From Saccharothrix violaceirubra (lineage in GTDB: Bacteria > Actinomycetota > Actinomycetes > Mycobacteriales > Pseudonocardiaceae), in NCBI RefSeq assembly GCF_014203755.1, contig NZ_JACHJS010000001.1:3348001-3412000 (forward strand): 64,000 bases of DNA, read 5' to 3'. The translations under genes and the position numbers were made by a program. The notes beneath the pieces are model-generated. The model saw only the letters and a program-made list of their open reading frames with translations, was not told the origin of the DNA and searched no databases. Below, in pieces: positions 9,518 to 17,498 of this stretch; positions within the stretch are counted from its first letter, which is position 1, and each line of letters begins with the position of its first letter.

Positions 9518-9915
9518 TCAACCAGGCGGCAGCGCCGTGCACTTGACCTCGGCCAACAATCCCGGCATGGCCAGGGCGCCCACGCCGAGCGCGGTCCAGG
9601 CCGGCAACCGGTGGGGATTCGTGAAATGCCGGTCCTTCACTTCGATGAAAAGCGGCAGGTCGCGCATGTCCGTGTGGTACGTGACCATGTCCACCACATC
9701 GTCGAACGCGACCCCGGCCGCGCCGAGCACTTTCCCGACGTTCTCGAACGCCTGGGCGAACTGCGCTTCCTTGTCCTCGACCGCGTTCAGGTGTTCGTCC
9801 CGCCCCAGTTGGCCGGCCATGAACAAAAAGGCCCGGACTTCACGCCGGGCGAATACCGGAACCGCTCGTGGACGTCCTTCATGTCCTCGGGGACCACGGT
9901 CTCTCGTCTGGGCAT
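9518..9915 (-). pseudogene. RidA-family protein gene, frameshifted
   Basis: RidA/YjgF-type enamine/imine deaminase. Reading from the ATG at 9915 (after GGAGAGG) gives a normal N-terminus, MPRRETVVPEDMKDVHERF and on to SGPF. The frame is then lost in a run of five A (plus strand 9825-9829), where six would join SGPF to LFMAGQLGRDEHL. The rest is a good RidA domain ending in VKCTALPPG. The cause is a one-base deletion in a homopolymer, either a real mutation or an assembly error. If the base is restored the protein is about 133 residues. Confidence 0.8.
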
Positions 9916-10092
9916 GTTCCGGTCTTCCTCTCCAGATGCGGTTCGGCGCCCGCGGACGCACTGTCGATCAAGGCTGGTGACTCGCCGGGCACCTGCCCGT
10001 CCATTTACCGGACACCGAGAGGAACATCGGCTCTCCCCGTTGTGCGAAGCAGTATTTTATGGCTTCCGACGAGGGTCGATAACGTCGGATTC
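9916..10092. other. Intergenic region between the RidA remnant and the amidase
   Basis: 177 bp that must hold the divergent promoters of the RidA gene and the amidase. It is less GC-rich than its surroundings near 10040-10090 (an ATTTTAT stretch). No repeat, gene or clear promoter pair was identified. Confidence 0.4.
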
Positions 10093-11535
10093 ATGAGTTT
10101 TCAGACGGCCGAAGAGATGACCGCCGCGCTGTGCGCGGGCGAGGTGACCTCGGCGGACCTGACCGACGAGGCGATCGCCCGTATCGAACGCGACGACAAG
10201 GCGATCAACGCGATCTGCGTGCCGGACTTCGACCGTGCGCGAGCCGCCGCGCGCGCCGCGGACCGGGCACGCGCCCGTGGCGAGGTCCGGCCACTGCTCG
10301 GTGTTCCGGTCACGGTCAAGGAGTCCTACGACATGGCCGGGCTGCCCACGACGTGGGGCATGCCGGAACACCGGGACTTCGTGCCGGCCGAGGACGCGGT
10401 GCAGGTGTCGCGGCTCAAGGCCGCCGGTGCGGTGGTGCTCGGCAAGACCAACGTGCCCTTGGGGCTGCAGGACATCCAAAGCTTCAACGAGATCCACGGC
10501 ACGACCAACAACCCGTGGGATCACGAGCGCACGGCGGGTGGGTCGTCCGGCGGATCGGCGGCGGCCCTGGCGTCCGGGTTCGGCGCGCTGTCCATCGGCT
10601 CCGACCTCGGTGGTTCGCTGCGCACCCCCGCGCACTTCTGCGGCGTCTACGCGCACAAGCCGACCCTCGGACTGGCGGCGCACCGCGGCATGGTCGCGCC
10701 GACCGAGCCGGCATCGCCGACCGATCCCGATCTCGCCGTCGTCGGACCGATGGCGCGCACCGCCCGTGACCTCGCGCTCCTGTTCGACGTCATGGCCGGG
10801 CCGGACCCGTTGACGCTCGGCAAGGCGTACGACGTGACGCTGCCGCCCGCACGCCACGAACGGCTGCGCGACTTCCGGGTCCTGGTGCTCGACGACCACC
10901 CGTTCATCCCCACCGGGTCGGCCGTGCGGGCGGGCGTGAACCGGGTGGCCGACGCGCTCGCCGACGGCGGCGCCCGTGTCGAGCGACACAGCCCGCTGCT
11001 GCCCGACCTGACCGAAGCCGCCATCCTCTACGCGCAGTTGCTGGTCTCGGGCTCTGTCGCCAGGTTCCCCCTCGACGAGGAGCAGGTGCGGACCCGTGTC
11101 GCCGGACTGGACGTGGACGACCGGAGCCTCGACGCGGCGCGGCTGCGCGGAATGGTGTTCAGCCACCGCGACTGGCTCGAGGTGAACGCCCGTCGTGAAC
11201 TCCACCGCCGCGGCTGGCGCCGGTTCTTCGCCGAGTTCGACGCCGTGGTGTGCCCGATCACACCGACCCCCGCGTTCCCGCACGACCACGACCCCGATCC
11301 GCTTGCGCGCCGGATCGACGTCGACGGCGTCGAGTACCCGTACTTCGACCAGCTCGTCTGGGCCGGTCTGGCCACGATGCCCGGCCTGCCCGCCACCGCC
11401 GTACCCGCGGACCGGTCTCCCGAGGGCCTGCCGGTGGGGGTGCAGCTCATCGGTCCGATGTTCGAGGACCGCACCCCGTTGCGGCTGGCCGAACTGCTCG
11501 AGCGGGCGATCGGCGGTTTCCGGGCGCCGAGGTAG
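10093..11535 (+). CDS. Amidase signature family hydrolase
   Basis: 480 residues. It carries the complete Ser-cisSer-Lys triad: Lys in GVPVTVKESYD, and the Gly/Ser-rich signature GGSSGGSAAALASG with GSDLGGSLRTP supplying the catalytic Ser. The family hydrolyses amides such as arylacetamides and 6-aminohexanoate dimers, or acts in GatA-like roles; a lone copy without gatB/gatC argues for a catabolic amidase. The ATG at 10093 starts MSFQTAEEMTAAL, the usual family N-terminus. The stop lies 1 bp from the stop of the convergent coiled-coil gene. Confidence 0.9.
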   Translation: MSFQTAEEMTAALCAGEVTSADLTDEAIARIERDDKAINAICVPDFDRARAAARAADRARARGEVRPLLGVPVTVKESYDMAGLPTTWGMPEHRDFVPAEDAVQVSRLKAAGAVVLGKTNVPLGLQDIQSFNEIHGTTNNPWDHERTAGGSSGGSAAALASGFGALSIGSDLGGSLRTPAHFCGVYAHKPTLGLAAHRGMVAPTEPASPTDPDLAVVGPMARTARDLALLFDVMAGPDPLTLGKAYDVTLPPARHERLRDFRVLVLDDHPFIPTGSAVRAGVNRVADALADGGARVERHSPLLPDLTEAAILYAQLLVSGSVARFPLDEEQVRTRVAGLDVDDRSLDAARLRGMVFSHRDWLEVNARRELHRRGWRRFFAEFDAVVCPITPTPAFPHDHDPDPLARRIDVDGVEYPYFDQLVWAGLATMPGLPATAVPADRSPEGLPVGVQLIGPMFEDRTPLRLAELLERAIGGFRAPR

Positions 11536-11536
11536 G

Positions 11537-12601
11537 TCAGGTCGTCTCGACCGAGAGGAGCGCGGCCAGCGTGTCGAGGGCCTTCCGCTCCCGTCCGGCG
11601 TCGTGCTCCTCGGCCGGCGCGGTCGCTTCGCGCAGCACGCCCGCCACCCGGTCGAGCAGGCGGGCGTGCGCACGCTCGAACCGATCGGCCCGTTCGGTCT
11701 GCACGCCGAGGCGGTGCAGGTCCTCCCGTGACCGGGCGTCCTGCGCGCGGTTCTCGGCGTGTGCCCGTTCCACGCGTCCGTCGGCATCGGCGGTGATCTC
11801 CGCGGTGATCCGGGCGAGGTCGACGGCGAGCCGGTCGCGGACGCGGTCGACCTCGGCCTCCAGGTCGCGGACGCGCGTGGCCCGTTCGTCGAGCCGTTCC
11901 CGTGCGGTGGCCAGTTCGCCGCGCAGGACGGCGGCGGCTTCACGGGCCCGCGCCGTCGACTCGACCGCTTCCCGGACCCGGGCGTCGGCGACGGCCTCGG
12001 CCTGGGCGACCGCCGCGGAGGCATCGGTTTTGGCCTTGTCCGCCTGTTCGCGTGCGGCGTCGCGTTCCGCCCGAAGCCGCTCCTGGGCGAGCAGTGAATC
12101 CTGCCGCGCCCGGTCGGCGGCGTCGCGGGCACGCAAGGCTTCCGTCCGCTGTGTCCGGGCCTCCTGCGCTTGGTGAAGCGCTTCGTCACGGGCGGCTTCG
12201 GCGACGCGTGCCCGGTCCTCGGCCTGCTGCCGTGCGGTGTGGGCTTCCTCGGCGGCACGTTCGGCCTGCTCGGCGCGCGCGATGAGTTCGTCCCGCACGG
12301 CACCCAACAGGTCCCGTGATCCCTGCACGACTCCGACGAGGTCCTGGAGCGGTTCCCACACCTCGTCGAGCTGCCCAGCCAACTCCAGCACCGTTTCGCG
12401 CAGTGCGCCTGGCCCGCCCGTCATCCCGGCGGCACGCGCGGTGATCCGTTCGGCCCGGGCCCGGGCCTGGCAGTCGCGTTGCTCGGCGGGGCAGTACCTC
12501 GGCGGTCTGCCGGTCGGCTTGCGCGCGGTGACCGGCAGACCGCAGTAGGCGCAGGCACGGGTTCGAGGGGCGTCCACCTGCGATTCTTGGGCGACTGTCA
12601 C
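11537..12601 (-). CDS. KfrA-like coiled-coil protein with N-terminal Cys motif
   Basis: 354 residues. The N-terminus has a small zinc-ribbon-like motif (CAYCGLP then CPAEQRDCQ, residues about 17-47). From about residue 85 to 320 it is an uninterrupted Ala/Arg/Glu-rich coiled coil. This architecture matches actinobacterial KfrA-like proteins (DNA-binding head plus long coiled coil), often on plasmids and integrated elements, where they act in segregation or autoregulation. GTG start at 12601. A 22-bp imperfect palindrome lies just upstream, consistent with self-regulation. The function is inferred from architecture only. Confidence 0.75.
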   Translation of the reverse strand: MTVAQESQVDAPRTRACAYCGLPVTARKPTGRPPRYCPAEQRDCQARARAERITARAAGMTGGPGALRETVLELAGQLDEVWEPLQDLVGVVQGSRDLLGAVRDELIARAEQAERAAEEAHTARQQAEDRARVAEAARDEALHQAQEARTQRTEALRARDAADRARQDSLLAQERLRAERDAAREQADKAKTDASAAVAQAEAVADARVREAVESTARAREAAAVLRGELATARERLDERATRVRDLEAEVDRVRDRLAVDLARITAEITADADGRVERAHAENRAQDARSREDLHRLGVQTERADRFERAHARLLDRVAGVLREATAPAEEHDAGRERKALDTLAALLSVETT

Positions 12602-12619
12602 CTGTCCAGCCTAGCAGAG

Positions 12620-12641
12620 TTCTTGTTTCCAGAAACCAGAA
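12620..12641. promoter_or_regulatory. Palindromic operator candidate upstream of the KfrA-like gene
   Basis: Inverted repeat with arms TTCT and GTTTC facing GAAAC and AGAA around a CA centre, with one unpaired position per side. It sits 19 bp upstream of the start of the coiled-coil gene. It is AT-rich compared with its surroundings. KfrA-type proteins commonly repress their own promoter; the link here is inference. Confidence 0.45.
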
Positions 12642-12834
12642 TGGGTTCCACTTACCGTAAACGATAACTGTGACGAGGAGGCTGCCGAGATAAGTGACAT
12701 TATGTCGGCGACATGTGCGAACGTGAATTCAGCCGCCCGGAGAGGGTGTAGAAACTGGGAGATCGTCACCGTGACGAAACTCGGCAGGGGGTCACCCTGC
12801 TGTCTCATCGAGTATTCGACATCCATATCGCCGG

Positions 12835-13068
12835 CCTGATCCGGCGGACCGGCCCATCCCGACCACCCCGGACGAACTGCCGGACACCGACGTCGAGCTC
12901 TCGGCCATCGGACCGCTGGTCGCCGGTCTACGCCTGCCCTTCGTCACCGCGGACCTCGTGCTGCGGGACGACGGCGTATGGCGCGTCGTCGAGTTGGGCG
13001 ACGGACAGGTCGGCGATCGACCCCGCACCATGGACGCCGAGGCGTTCATCGACATGCCGATCCCCTGA
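12835..13068 (+). pseudogene. Remnant of an ATP-grasp domain protein (C-terminal end)
   Basis: The frame ending at the TGA 13066-13068 encodes about 78 residues. They include LPFVTADLVLRDDGVWRVVE and then LGDGQVGDRP, the typical end of actinobacterial ATP-grasp proteins (the Asp/Glu metal-binding residues, then the GDGQ motif). The N-terminal three quarters are absent and the frame closes at 12772, so this is a relic. It ends 6 bp before a solitary Tn3-type terminal repeat. Confidence 0.65.
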
Positions 13069-13074
13069 CGGAGA

Positions 13075-13111
13075 GGGGTCGCCGTAGTACTCGGGAAAAC
13101 CGGCGGATTTG
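13075..13111 (+). repeat. Solitary Tn3-family terminal inverted repeat, diverged copy
   Basis: Begins GGGGTCGCCGTAGTA and continues with TCGGGAAAA and GGCGGATTTG. It matches the two ends of the transposon at 15310-19253, but with several substitutions and a 2-nt deletion. It has the same orientation as the left end at 15310. No oppositely oriented partner was found between here and 15309, so it is probably the surviving end of an older, partly deleted relative. Confidence 0.7.
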
Positions 13112-13381
13112 CCTGAACTGCGGCGATCCAGGCGTCCGGCGGTCTCGGCGTTGGGCTTCGGCGAAGTCGGCGTGCGTCTGGGCGACGGCGTCGGGGTGGG
13201 CGTGGCGCTTCTCGTGTTCGGCCGGCGCGGACCGAGGCGACGGTGAGGTCTTGTTCGTCGGTGAAGACCCCTGGCGAAGCCGATCAGCAGTCCGCCCACC
13301 GCTGCGGTGTCCCGGTTGACACCCGCTCATCGGGCATTCCACCGGGCGGGACTTACGGGAATCGGCGAGCAGCGGTGATCT
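13112..13381. other. Non-coding stretch downstream of the solitary repeat
   Basis: About 270 bp between the solitary Tn3-type end and the convergent 3' end of the methyltransferase at 13382. No convincing gene, hairpin or homology was seen. Probably debris of an older insertion. Confidence 0.4.
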
Positions 13382-14293
13382 TCACGGCGCGGCCAGGGGG
13401 CGTGTGTCCCGGTCGGGGTTCGTCGATCGTGACGGCGAATGGGCGCTCGGCCGAAACCGCACGGGCATGGCCGATGAGGGCAAGAAGTCTGCTGAGAGCA
13501 ACCGTGCGGCCCGGCCCAGGGGCTGTGAACCCGTTGTCAATATCTTGCTCGCCACCACCAGGTAGTTCTCCGCCTCCGGGTTGAACGTGCTCCTTTCCGT
13601 CCGGAGTCCGACCCGGTGCAACTCGGCTTCGAGTTCGTCGTGCCGGTAGGGCCAGCAAGACAGCAGTTCCGAGCGGACGACAACCGGCCCGGCTGCGTCG
13701 ACTTGTGCGACCGCGATCTCGATGTGGTGCTCCTCCTCCCAATGCGGCGCAATCTCCCAGCGGTAGACGACCATGGCATCGCGACCGTTCCGGCGGACGA
13801 GTCGATCACTGATGTCCAGCCGGGAACCTCTGGCCCTCACGAGTTCCCAAGTGCGGGAGGTGAGTACCAAGCGTCCGCCACGACGCAGAAGCCGTGACAT
13901 CGACTCGAGGGCGGCAAGTCTGCCTCTCGCACCCGCGGCATGGTGCAGCGAGTTACCCACGCAGAACACCATGTCGAAGGTGCCGTCATCGAAATGGTCG
14001 GGCAACTCCTGCCAGTCCGCCCGCACTGTCCGGACAGATGCCTTGAATTCCTCGGACAACTCCTCGGTCCGACGAACCATCGCTTCGCTGGCGTCAGTCG
14101 CGACAACCCGCATGCCAAGACCGGCGAGGCCGACCGCGAGTTGCCCGGTACCGCACGAACAATCGAGGACTTGAGCGTTCGGCGGAAGGAGACAGGTGAC
14201 GTCGGCGAACGCCGCGGCGAACTCGGGGGGCGTCGACTTCGCGTCCGAGATAAGCCACTCGTACACCTCGGCAAGCACGTCATAGCTCGTCAC
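13382..14293 (-). CDS. Class I SAM-dependent methyltransferase
   Basis: 303 residues. The Rossmann methyltransferase core spans about residues 1-245: SAM motif VLDCSCGTGQLAVGLA, acidic VVATDAS, motif FDMVFCVGNSLHHA, and post-motif LLRRGGRLVLTSRTW. The last 50 residues are Pro/Ser/Arg-rich and look like read-through into non-homologous sequence, so the natural C-terminus may have been lost. The GTG at 14293 has a perfect GGAGGT 7 nt upstream; a GTG at 14311 lacks one. Its composition is less GC-biased than its neighbours, consistent with transfer. Substrate unknown. Confidence 0.82.
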   Translation of the reverse strand: MTSYDVLAEVYEWLISDAKSTPPEFAAAFADVTCLLPPNAQVLDCSCGTGQLAVGLAGLGMRVVATDASEAMVRRTEELSEEFKASVRTVRADWQELPDHFDDGTFDMVFCVGNSLHHAAGARGRLAALESMSRLLRRGGRLVLTSRTWELVRARGSRLDISDRLVRRNGRDAMVVYRWEIAPHWEEEHHIEIAVAQVDAAGPVVVRSELLSCWPYRHDELEAELHRVGLRTERSTFNPEAENYLVVASKILTTGSQPLGRAARLLSADFLPSSAMPVRFRPSAHSPSRSTNPDRDTRPLAAP

Positions 14294-14530
14294 AACTGAT
14301 ACCTCCGTCACGCGTCAGATTCGCGCCGGCACATCAGTACATCAGCAGGGCAAGTCGGTTCGCCAATGCTTTCGCGAGGGGCGACCCCAGTCCGCTCACG
14401 CCGTTGCCGCTGCTCTCAACCGGCAGCCACGTCGTGACCGTCGTGCCTGGCCCCTACGGCCGTGATGCTTGTGGTCTTCGAACTCCGGAATGCCCCGGCC
14501 TCGGTCGAGTCTGCTTGTAGAGTCGCCGTA

Positions 14531-15283
14531 GTGGAGCGTTCCGAGATCTTCGACATTGCCCATCTGCGCCATCCGATCGCGGCGCCCGTGGCGCCCCGGC
14601 GGTTACGCGAACTGGTCGGCTGGCTGCGACCGAGCGACGGCGCCCGCGCCGTCGACCTCGGGTGCGGAGAGGGCGAGTGGCTGCAGGAGTTGCTGCTTGC
14701 CCACCCCGGGATGACGGGCGTGGGGATAGACCACATGCTCCCGGCCTCTGCCGCCGCGCGTGCCGGCGAGCGGGGGCTGGGCGACCGTGTGCGCTGGATC
14801 GAAACGGATGCCGCCACCTGGGCCGACGGGGGCTTCGACGTGGTGGTGTGCGTCGGTGCGAGCCACGCCTTCGGCCGGCTGGAGGACACGCTGGTCGCTG
14901 TCCGGCGGCATCTGCGCCCCGGCGGCCAAGCGCTGGTCGGCGACAGCATCTGGGAGGTCCCCCCGTCGGCCTCCGCGCTGGCGGCGCTCGAGCTTCCCGC
15001 CGACGCTTATCCCGACCTCGCCGGCTTCGTGCGAGCCACTCGTGAGCACGGATTCGAGCCGTCGTACGGGCACGTAAGCACAGTGGCCGAGTGGGACGAC
15101 TACCAGTTCAGTTGGTCCGGGTCGCTCGTCGACTGGGCCGTGCGGGAGGCCTCGACGACGGAGGACCGTGACCAGGCGCTTGCCGTCGCACGTGAGCATC
15201 GCGAAGCCTGGCTGAGCGGCGCGCGACGTGAACTCGGATTCGCCACCTTCGTCCTGCACGACGTCGCCGGCGCGCGCGACTGA
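14531..15283 (+). CDS. Class I SAM-dependent methyltransferase
   Basis: About 250 residues. The SAM site is AVDLGCGEGEWLQELL, followed by GVGIDH, then FDVVVCVGASHAFGR and LRPGGQALVGDS, a small-molecule methyltransferase pattern. The GTG at 14531 gives the normal family start (VERSEIFDIAHLRHPIAAP) but has no strong ribosome site; ATGs at 14462 and 14465 would add 22-23 residues of unlikely sequence. It ends 26 bp before the left end of the Tn3-type transposon. Substrate unknown. Confidence 0.8.
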   Translation: MERSEIFDIAHLRHPIAAPVAPRRLRELVGWLRPSDGARAVDLGCGEGEWLQELLLAHPGMTGVGIDHMLPASAAARAGERGLGDRVRWIETDAATWADGGFDVVVCVGASHAFGRLEDTLVAVRRHLRPGGQALVGDSIWEVPPSASALAALELPADAYPDLAGFVRATREHGFEPSYGHVSTVAEWDDYQFSWSGSLVDWAVREASTTEDRDQALAVAREHREAWLSGARRELGFATFVLHDVAGARD

Positions 15284-15304
15284 TCGGCGTTCACGTCGCT
15301 GCCG

Positions 15305-15309
15305 ATGTC
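15305..15309. repeat. Left target-site duplication ATGTC of the Tn3-type element
   Basis: ATGTC directly precedes the GGGG of the left terminal repeat. The identical ATGTC follows the right terminal repeat at 19254-19258. A 5-bp duplication is the hallmark of Tn3-family transposition. Confidence 0.85.
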
Positions 15310-15347
15310 GGGGTCGCCGTAGTATCCGGGAAAAATCGGGCGGATAT
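15310..15347 (+). repeat. Left terminal inverted repeat of the Tn3-type element
   Basis: 38 bp starting GGGGTCGCCGTAGTATCC, ending GCGGATAT. It is the reverse complement of 19216-19253 with one mismatch (the 26th base is A here and G in the right copy). The GGGG start is characteristic of Tn3-family ends. Confidence 0.9.
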
Positions 15348-15396
15348 GGCTTCGGTAGGCTCCTGACCTGGGCATTTTCAGGGTTGAGGGTCGTGG

Positions 15397-16016
15397 TTGT
15401 CGGCGCGGGTGTTCGCGGACGAGGAGCTTGAGCGTCTGCGGGAGTTCCCGGAGATCGGTCGGGACGAGTTAGCCCGTTCTTTACGCTGACGCCGGCGGAT
15501 GTGGCGTTCGTTGACCCTGGTCGCGGGCGTGGCCCGGCGGATCGTCTGGGGTTGGCGGTGGCGTTGTGCACGTTGCCGTGGTTAGGGTTCGTGCCGGACA
15601 AGGTGTCGGTGGCGCCGCCGGTCGCGGTGGCCCGTCTCGCCGAGCAGCTCAAGGTGGATCCGGAGGAACTGCGGTCCTACGGGAAGCGGGCGAAGACCCG
15701 GACGGATCACCTGCGGCTGGTTGCGCAGTACTTGTCGTGGCGGTTGCCGACGACGCTGGAGCTCAAGGAGCTCGACGAGTTCTTGCTGGCGCGGGCGATG
15801 GAGCCCGAGTACACGGCACCACGCCAATCGACGTCACCGGCCGCGACGGCGGCGCTCGCCCTGGGCCTGCTGCCGGGTCGAGCAGTCAAGCCGCTCGGCC
15901 CGGCAACGGACGGATCAGACGTCCGGGTCGTTGCGATCGATCACTGCTGGTCCCGGGCGTCGACATGGACCGGCCCCGCAGACGAGGGGCGCCTGCGGGG
16001 CCGGGTGATCGCGTAA
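15397..16016 (+). pseudogene. tnpA: Tn3-family transposase TnpA, N-terminal fragment with frameshift
   Basis: Translation from TTG 15397 gives RVFADEELERLREFPEIGR and then ELARS, followed by a stop at 15487-15489. One base missing near 15475-15482 would restore FTLTPADVAFVDPGRGRGPA and DRLGLAVALCTLPWLGFVPD, which is the DUF4158 N-terminal domain of Tn3 TnpA. Recognisable homology ends near 15810 (LKELDEFLLARAM). The frame then runs to a stop at 16016 in unrelated sequence. The DDE catalytic domain (about 700 residues) is gone. Confidence 0.8.
15970..16004. terminator. Strong hairpin downstream of the cargo operon
   Basis: Perfect 12-bp stem (CCGGCCCCGCAG facing CTGCGGGGCCGG) with an 11-nt loop, 22 bp beyond the stop codon at 16026. 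There is no T-run, as is usual for actinomycete terminators. It ends the three-gene operon and separates it from the TnpA fragment. Confidence 0.75.
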
Positions 16017-16025
16017 GCGGGTGGA

Positions 16026-17492
16026 TCAGGCTGGCCGGGGCGGCTCGACCAGTTCGATGCCGATCGCCACGACGCCGAGTGCTTCGCGTTCGGGTGGGTA
16101 GATCTGGCGGATGTTGGCGAGCTGGTCCTCTCGGGTGGCGGTGGGGTTGACCGAGGCGACGGGTTCGCGGTCGAACATCTCTTCGAAGCTGGTGTAGCGG
16201 TTGACCTTGGTGACGCGGGTCAGGACGTTGTCGCCCTGGCAGTTGAAGCGGATCAGTGAGCCGGGCTTGATGTTGCGGCGGCTGGAGTCGTTGACGCGGA
16301 TCTCAGTGGTTTTCCGGCCGGTGGCGATGAGATCGAAGTAGCGCTTGTATATGCCCATCTCGTGGGCACGGACGCCGGGTTCGGTGGGTCGCTGGATCAT
16401 GAGTCGGCCGAGTTCCTTGACGGTGAACGAGCGGAAGAAGTGCTTGGGGTCCTTGAGAAGTTCGCCGACCAGCCACACGAGTGCGTCAACGTAGTCGTCG
16501 ACGGTGCCGGGCCAGGCTGTGGTGTCGAGCATCCATGGCTCGACGTCGGGCGGGAGCGCGGCGCGGCCCTGTTCGCGCAGCAGCGATTTCGACAGCTTCG
16601 CGCCGGTCGGTGCGAGCACCTGCGGGGTGAACACCCGAATCGGCATCTGCGCGGCCGGCGTGCCCAGCGCACCGAGTGCGCCGTCGACGAGCTGGCAGCC
16701 GAACGTCCAGTCGCCGCCCTTGAGCATGACGTGCAGCACGTCGGTGTCACGGCCGAACGCGCGTTCCTTCACCAAGTTGCGGTACAGCGTCGCGAGATCC
16801 AGGTAGGGCACGTCGTCCTCGGGGTCGATGTGCACCTCGTAGCCGCCGTGGTCCATGCACACCGCGGTGAAGGTGGCACCGTCCTCGTCGAGGTGCGCGA
16901 GCTTGGTGCGCTCGGCGCGTTTTTCCGCCCATCCGCAGTCCGGGCACGGCACCCGGATGTGCACCAGACCGTGGCTGGGCGCCATCCACCAGCGGATGTC
17001 CTCCAGCCGTTCCAGGGTGCGCAGGAACTCCGCCCGGAAACCCGGGGTGGCCTGCTGGTCGGTGTAGGTCTCCACCGCGTACTCGGTGTCCGTCGCCTCC
17101 GATAGCGAGCGGAAGAACGCCTGGTAGTAGCCCTCGATCAGCTCGCCGATCTGGTCCTTGCCCAGGGCGTGGAAGTAGGTCTGCTGGTAGGCGTGGTGGG
17201 TTTCCGGGTCCAGGTCGACGGTGTGCGGGGCGTTGTCCAGCGCGCCGAACCGCACCACGGTGTCGATCGAGAACTCTCGGCGCGCGATCTTCGCGAGCAG
17301 GAACGCCGCGATCTGCACCAGGTTCGTGCCCAGGTGAGGGGCACCGTTGATCTGCGTGCCGACGACGAACTCGATCCGCTTCGGGCGCGCGGCGAGCACA
17401 CGGGGCCGCAGCAGGTCGATCGAGCGCAGCAGCGCGTTGGCCAGGATGCTGTTCGGAGAGACGAGCAGCGCGGGTTTTCCGTTGCGCGACAA
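16026..17492 (-). CDS. Class I lysyl-tRNA synthetase-like domain fused to an ASCH domain
   Basis: 488 residues, last gene of the cargo operon. Residues about 35-370 resemble a class I (archaeal-type, K) tRNA synthetase core. A HIGH-like HLGT sits at 53-56 in QINGAPHLGTN, a zinc-type CPDC near 181 is followed by a CMDH, and a KMSKS-like KLSKS at 299-303. Instead of an anticodon-binding domain, an ASCH domain (about 378-485, starting GIYKRYFDLIATGRKTTEIR) ends the protein. ASCH folds bind RNA or modified nucleotides. With both signature motifs kept, an ATP-dependent adenylation activity is plausible; housekeeping lysylation is unlikely given the cargo setting. The TTG start has GAGGAG about 11 nt upstream inside the preceding gene's end. 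Confidence 0.8.
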   Translation of the reverse strand: MSRNGKPALLVSPNSILANALLRSIDLLRPRVLAARPKRIEFVVGTQINGAPHLGTNLVQIAAFLLAKIARREFSIDTVVRFGALDNAPHTVDLDPETHHAYQQTYFHALGKDQIGELIEGYYQAFFRSLSEATDTEYAVETYTDQQATPGFRAEFLRTLERLEDIRWWMAPSHGLVHIRVPCPDCGWAEKRAERTKLAHLDEDGATFTAVCMDHGGYEVHIDPEDDVPYLDLATLYRNLVKERAFGRDTDVLHVMLKGGDWTFGCQLVDGALGALGTPAAQMPIRVFTPQVLAPTGAKLSKSLLREQGRAALPPDVEPWMLDTTAWPGTVDDYVDALVWLVGELLKDPKHFFRSFTVKELGRLMIQRPTEPGVRAHEMGIYKRYFDLIATGRKTTEIRVNDSSRRNIKPGSLIRFNCQGDNVLTRVTKVNRYTSFEEMFDREPVASVNPTATREDQLANIRQIYPPEREALGVVAIGIELVEPPRPA

Positions 17493-17498
17493 GGAAAT

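Noticed and set aside
10057..12303. 748-codon minus-strand frame across the amidase and coiled-coil genes
   Set aside because: Runs antisense to an amidase with complete active-site motifs and then out of phase with the coiled-coil gene; Pro/Arg/Gly-rich translation.
12611..12826. 71-codon minus-strand frame next to the KfrA-like gene
   Set aside because: Would start opposite the ATP-grasp relic and run over the palindrome; no ribosome site and no similarity.
16026..17492. Calling the gene a housekeeping lysyl-tRNA synthetase
   Set aside because: No anticodon-binding domain, an ASCH domain instead, and location on a transposon.
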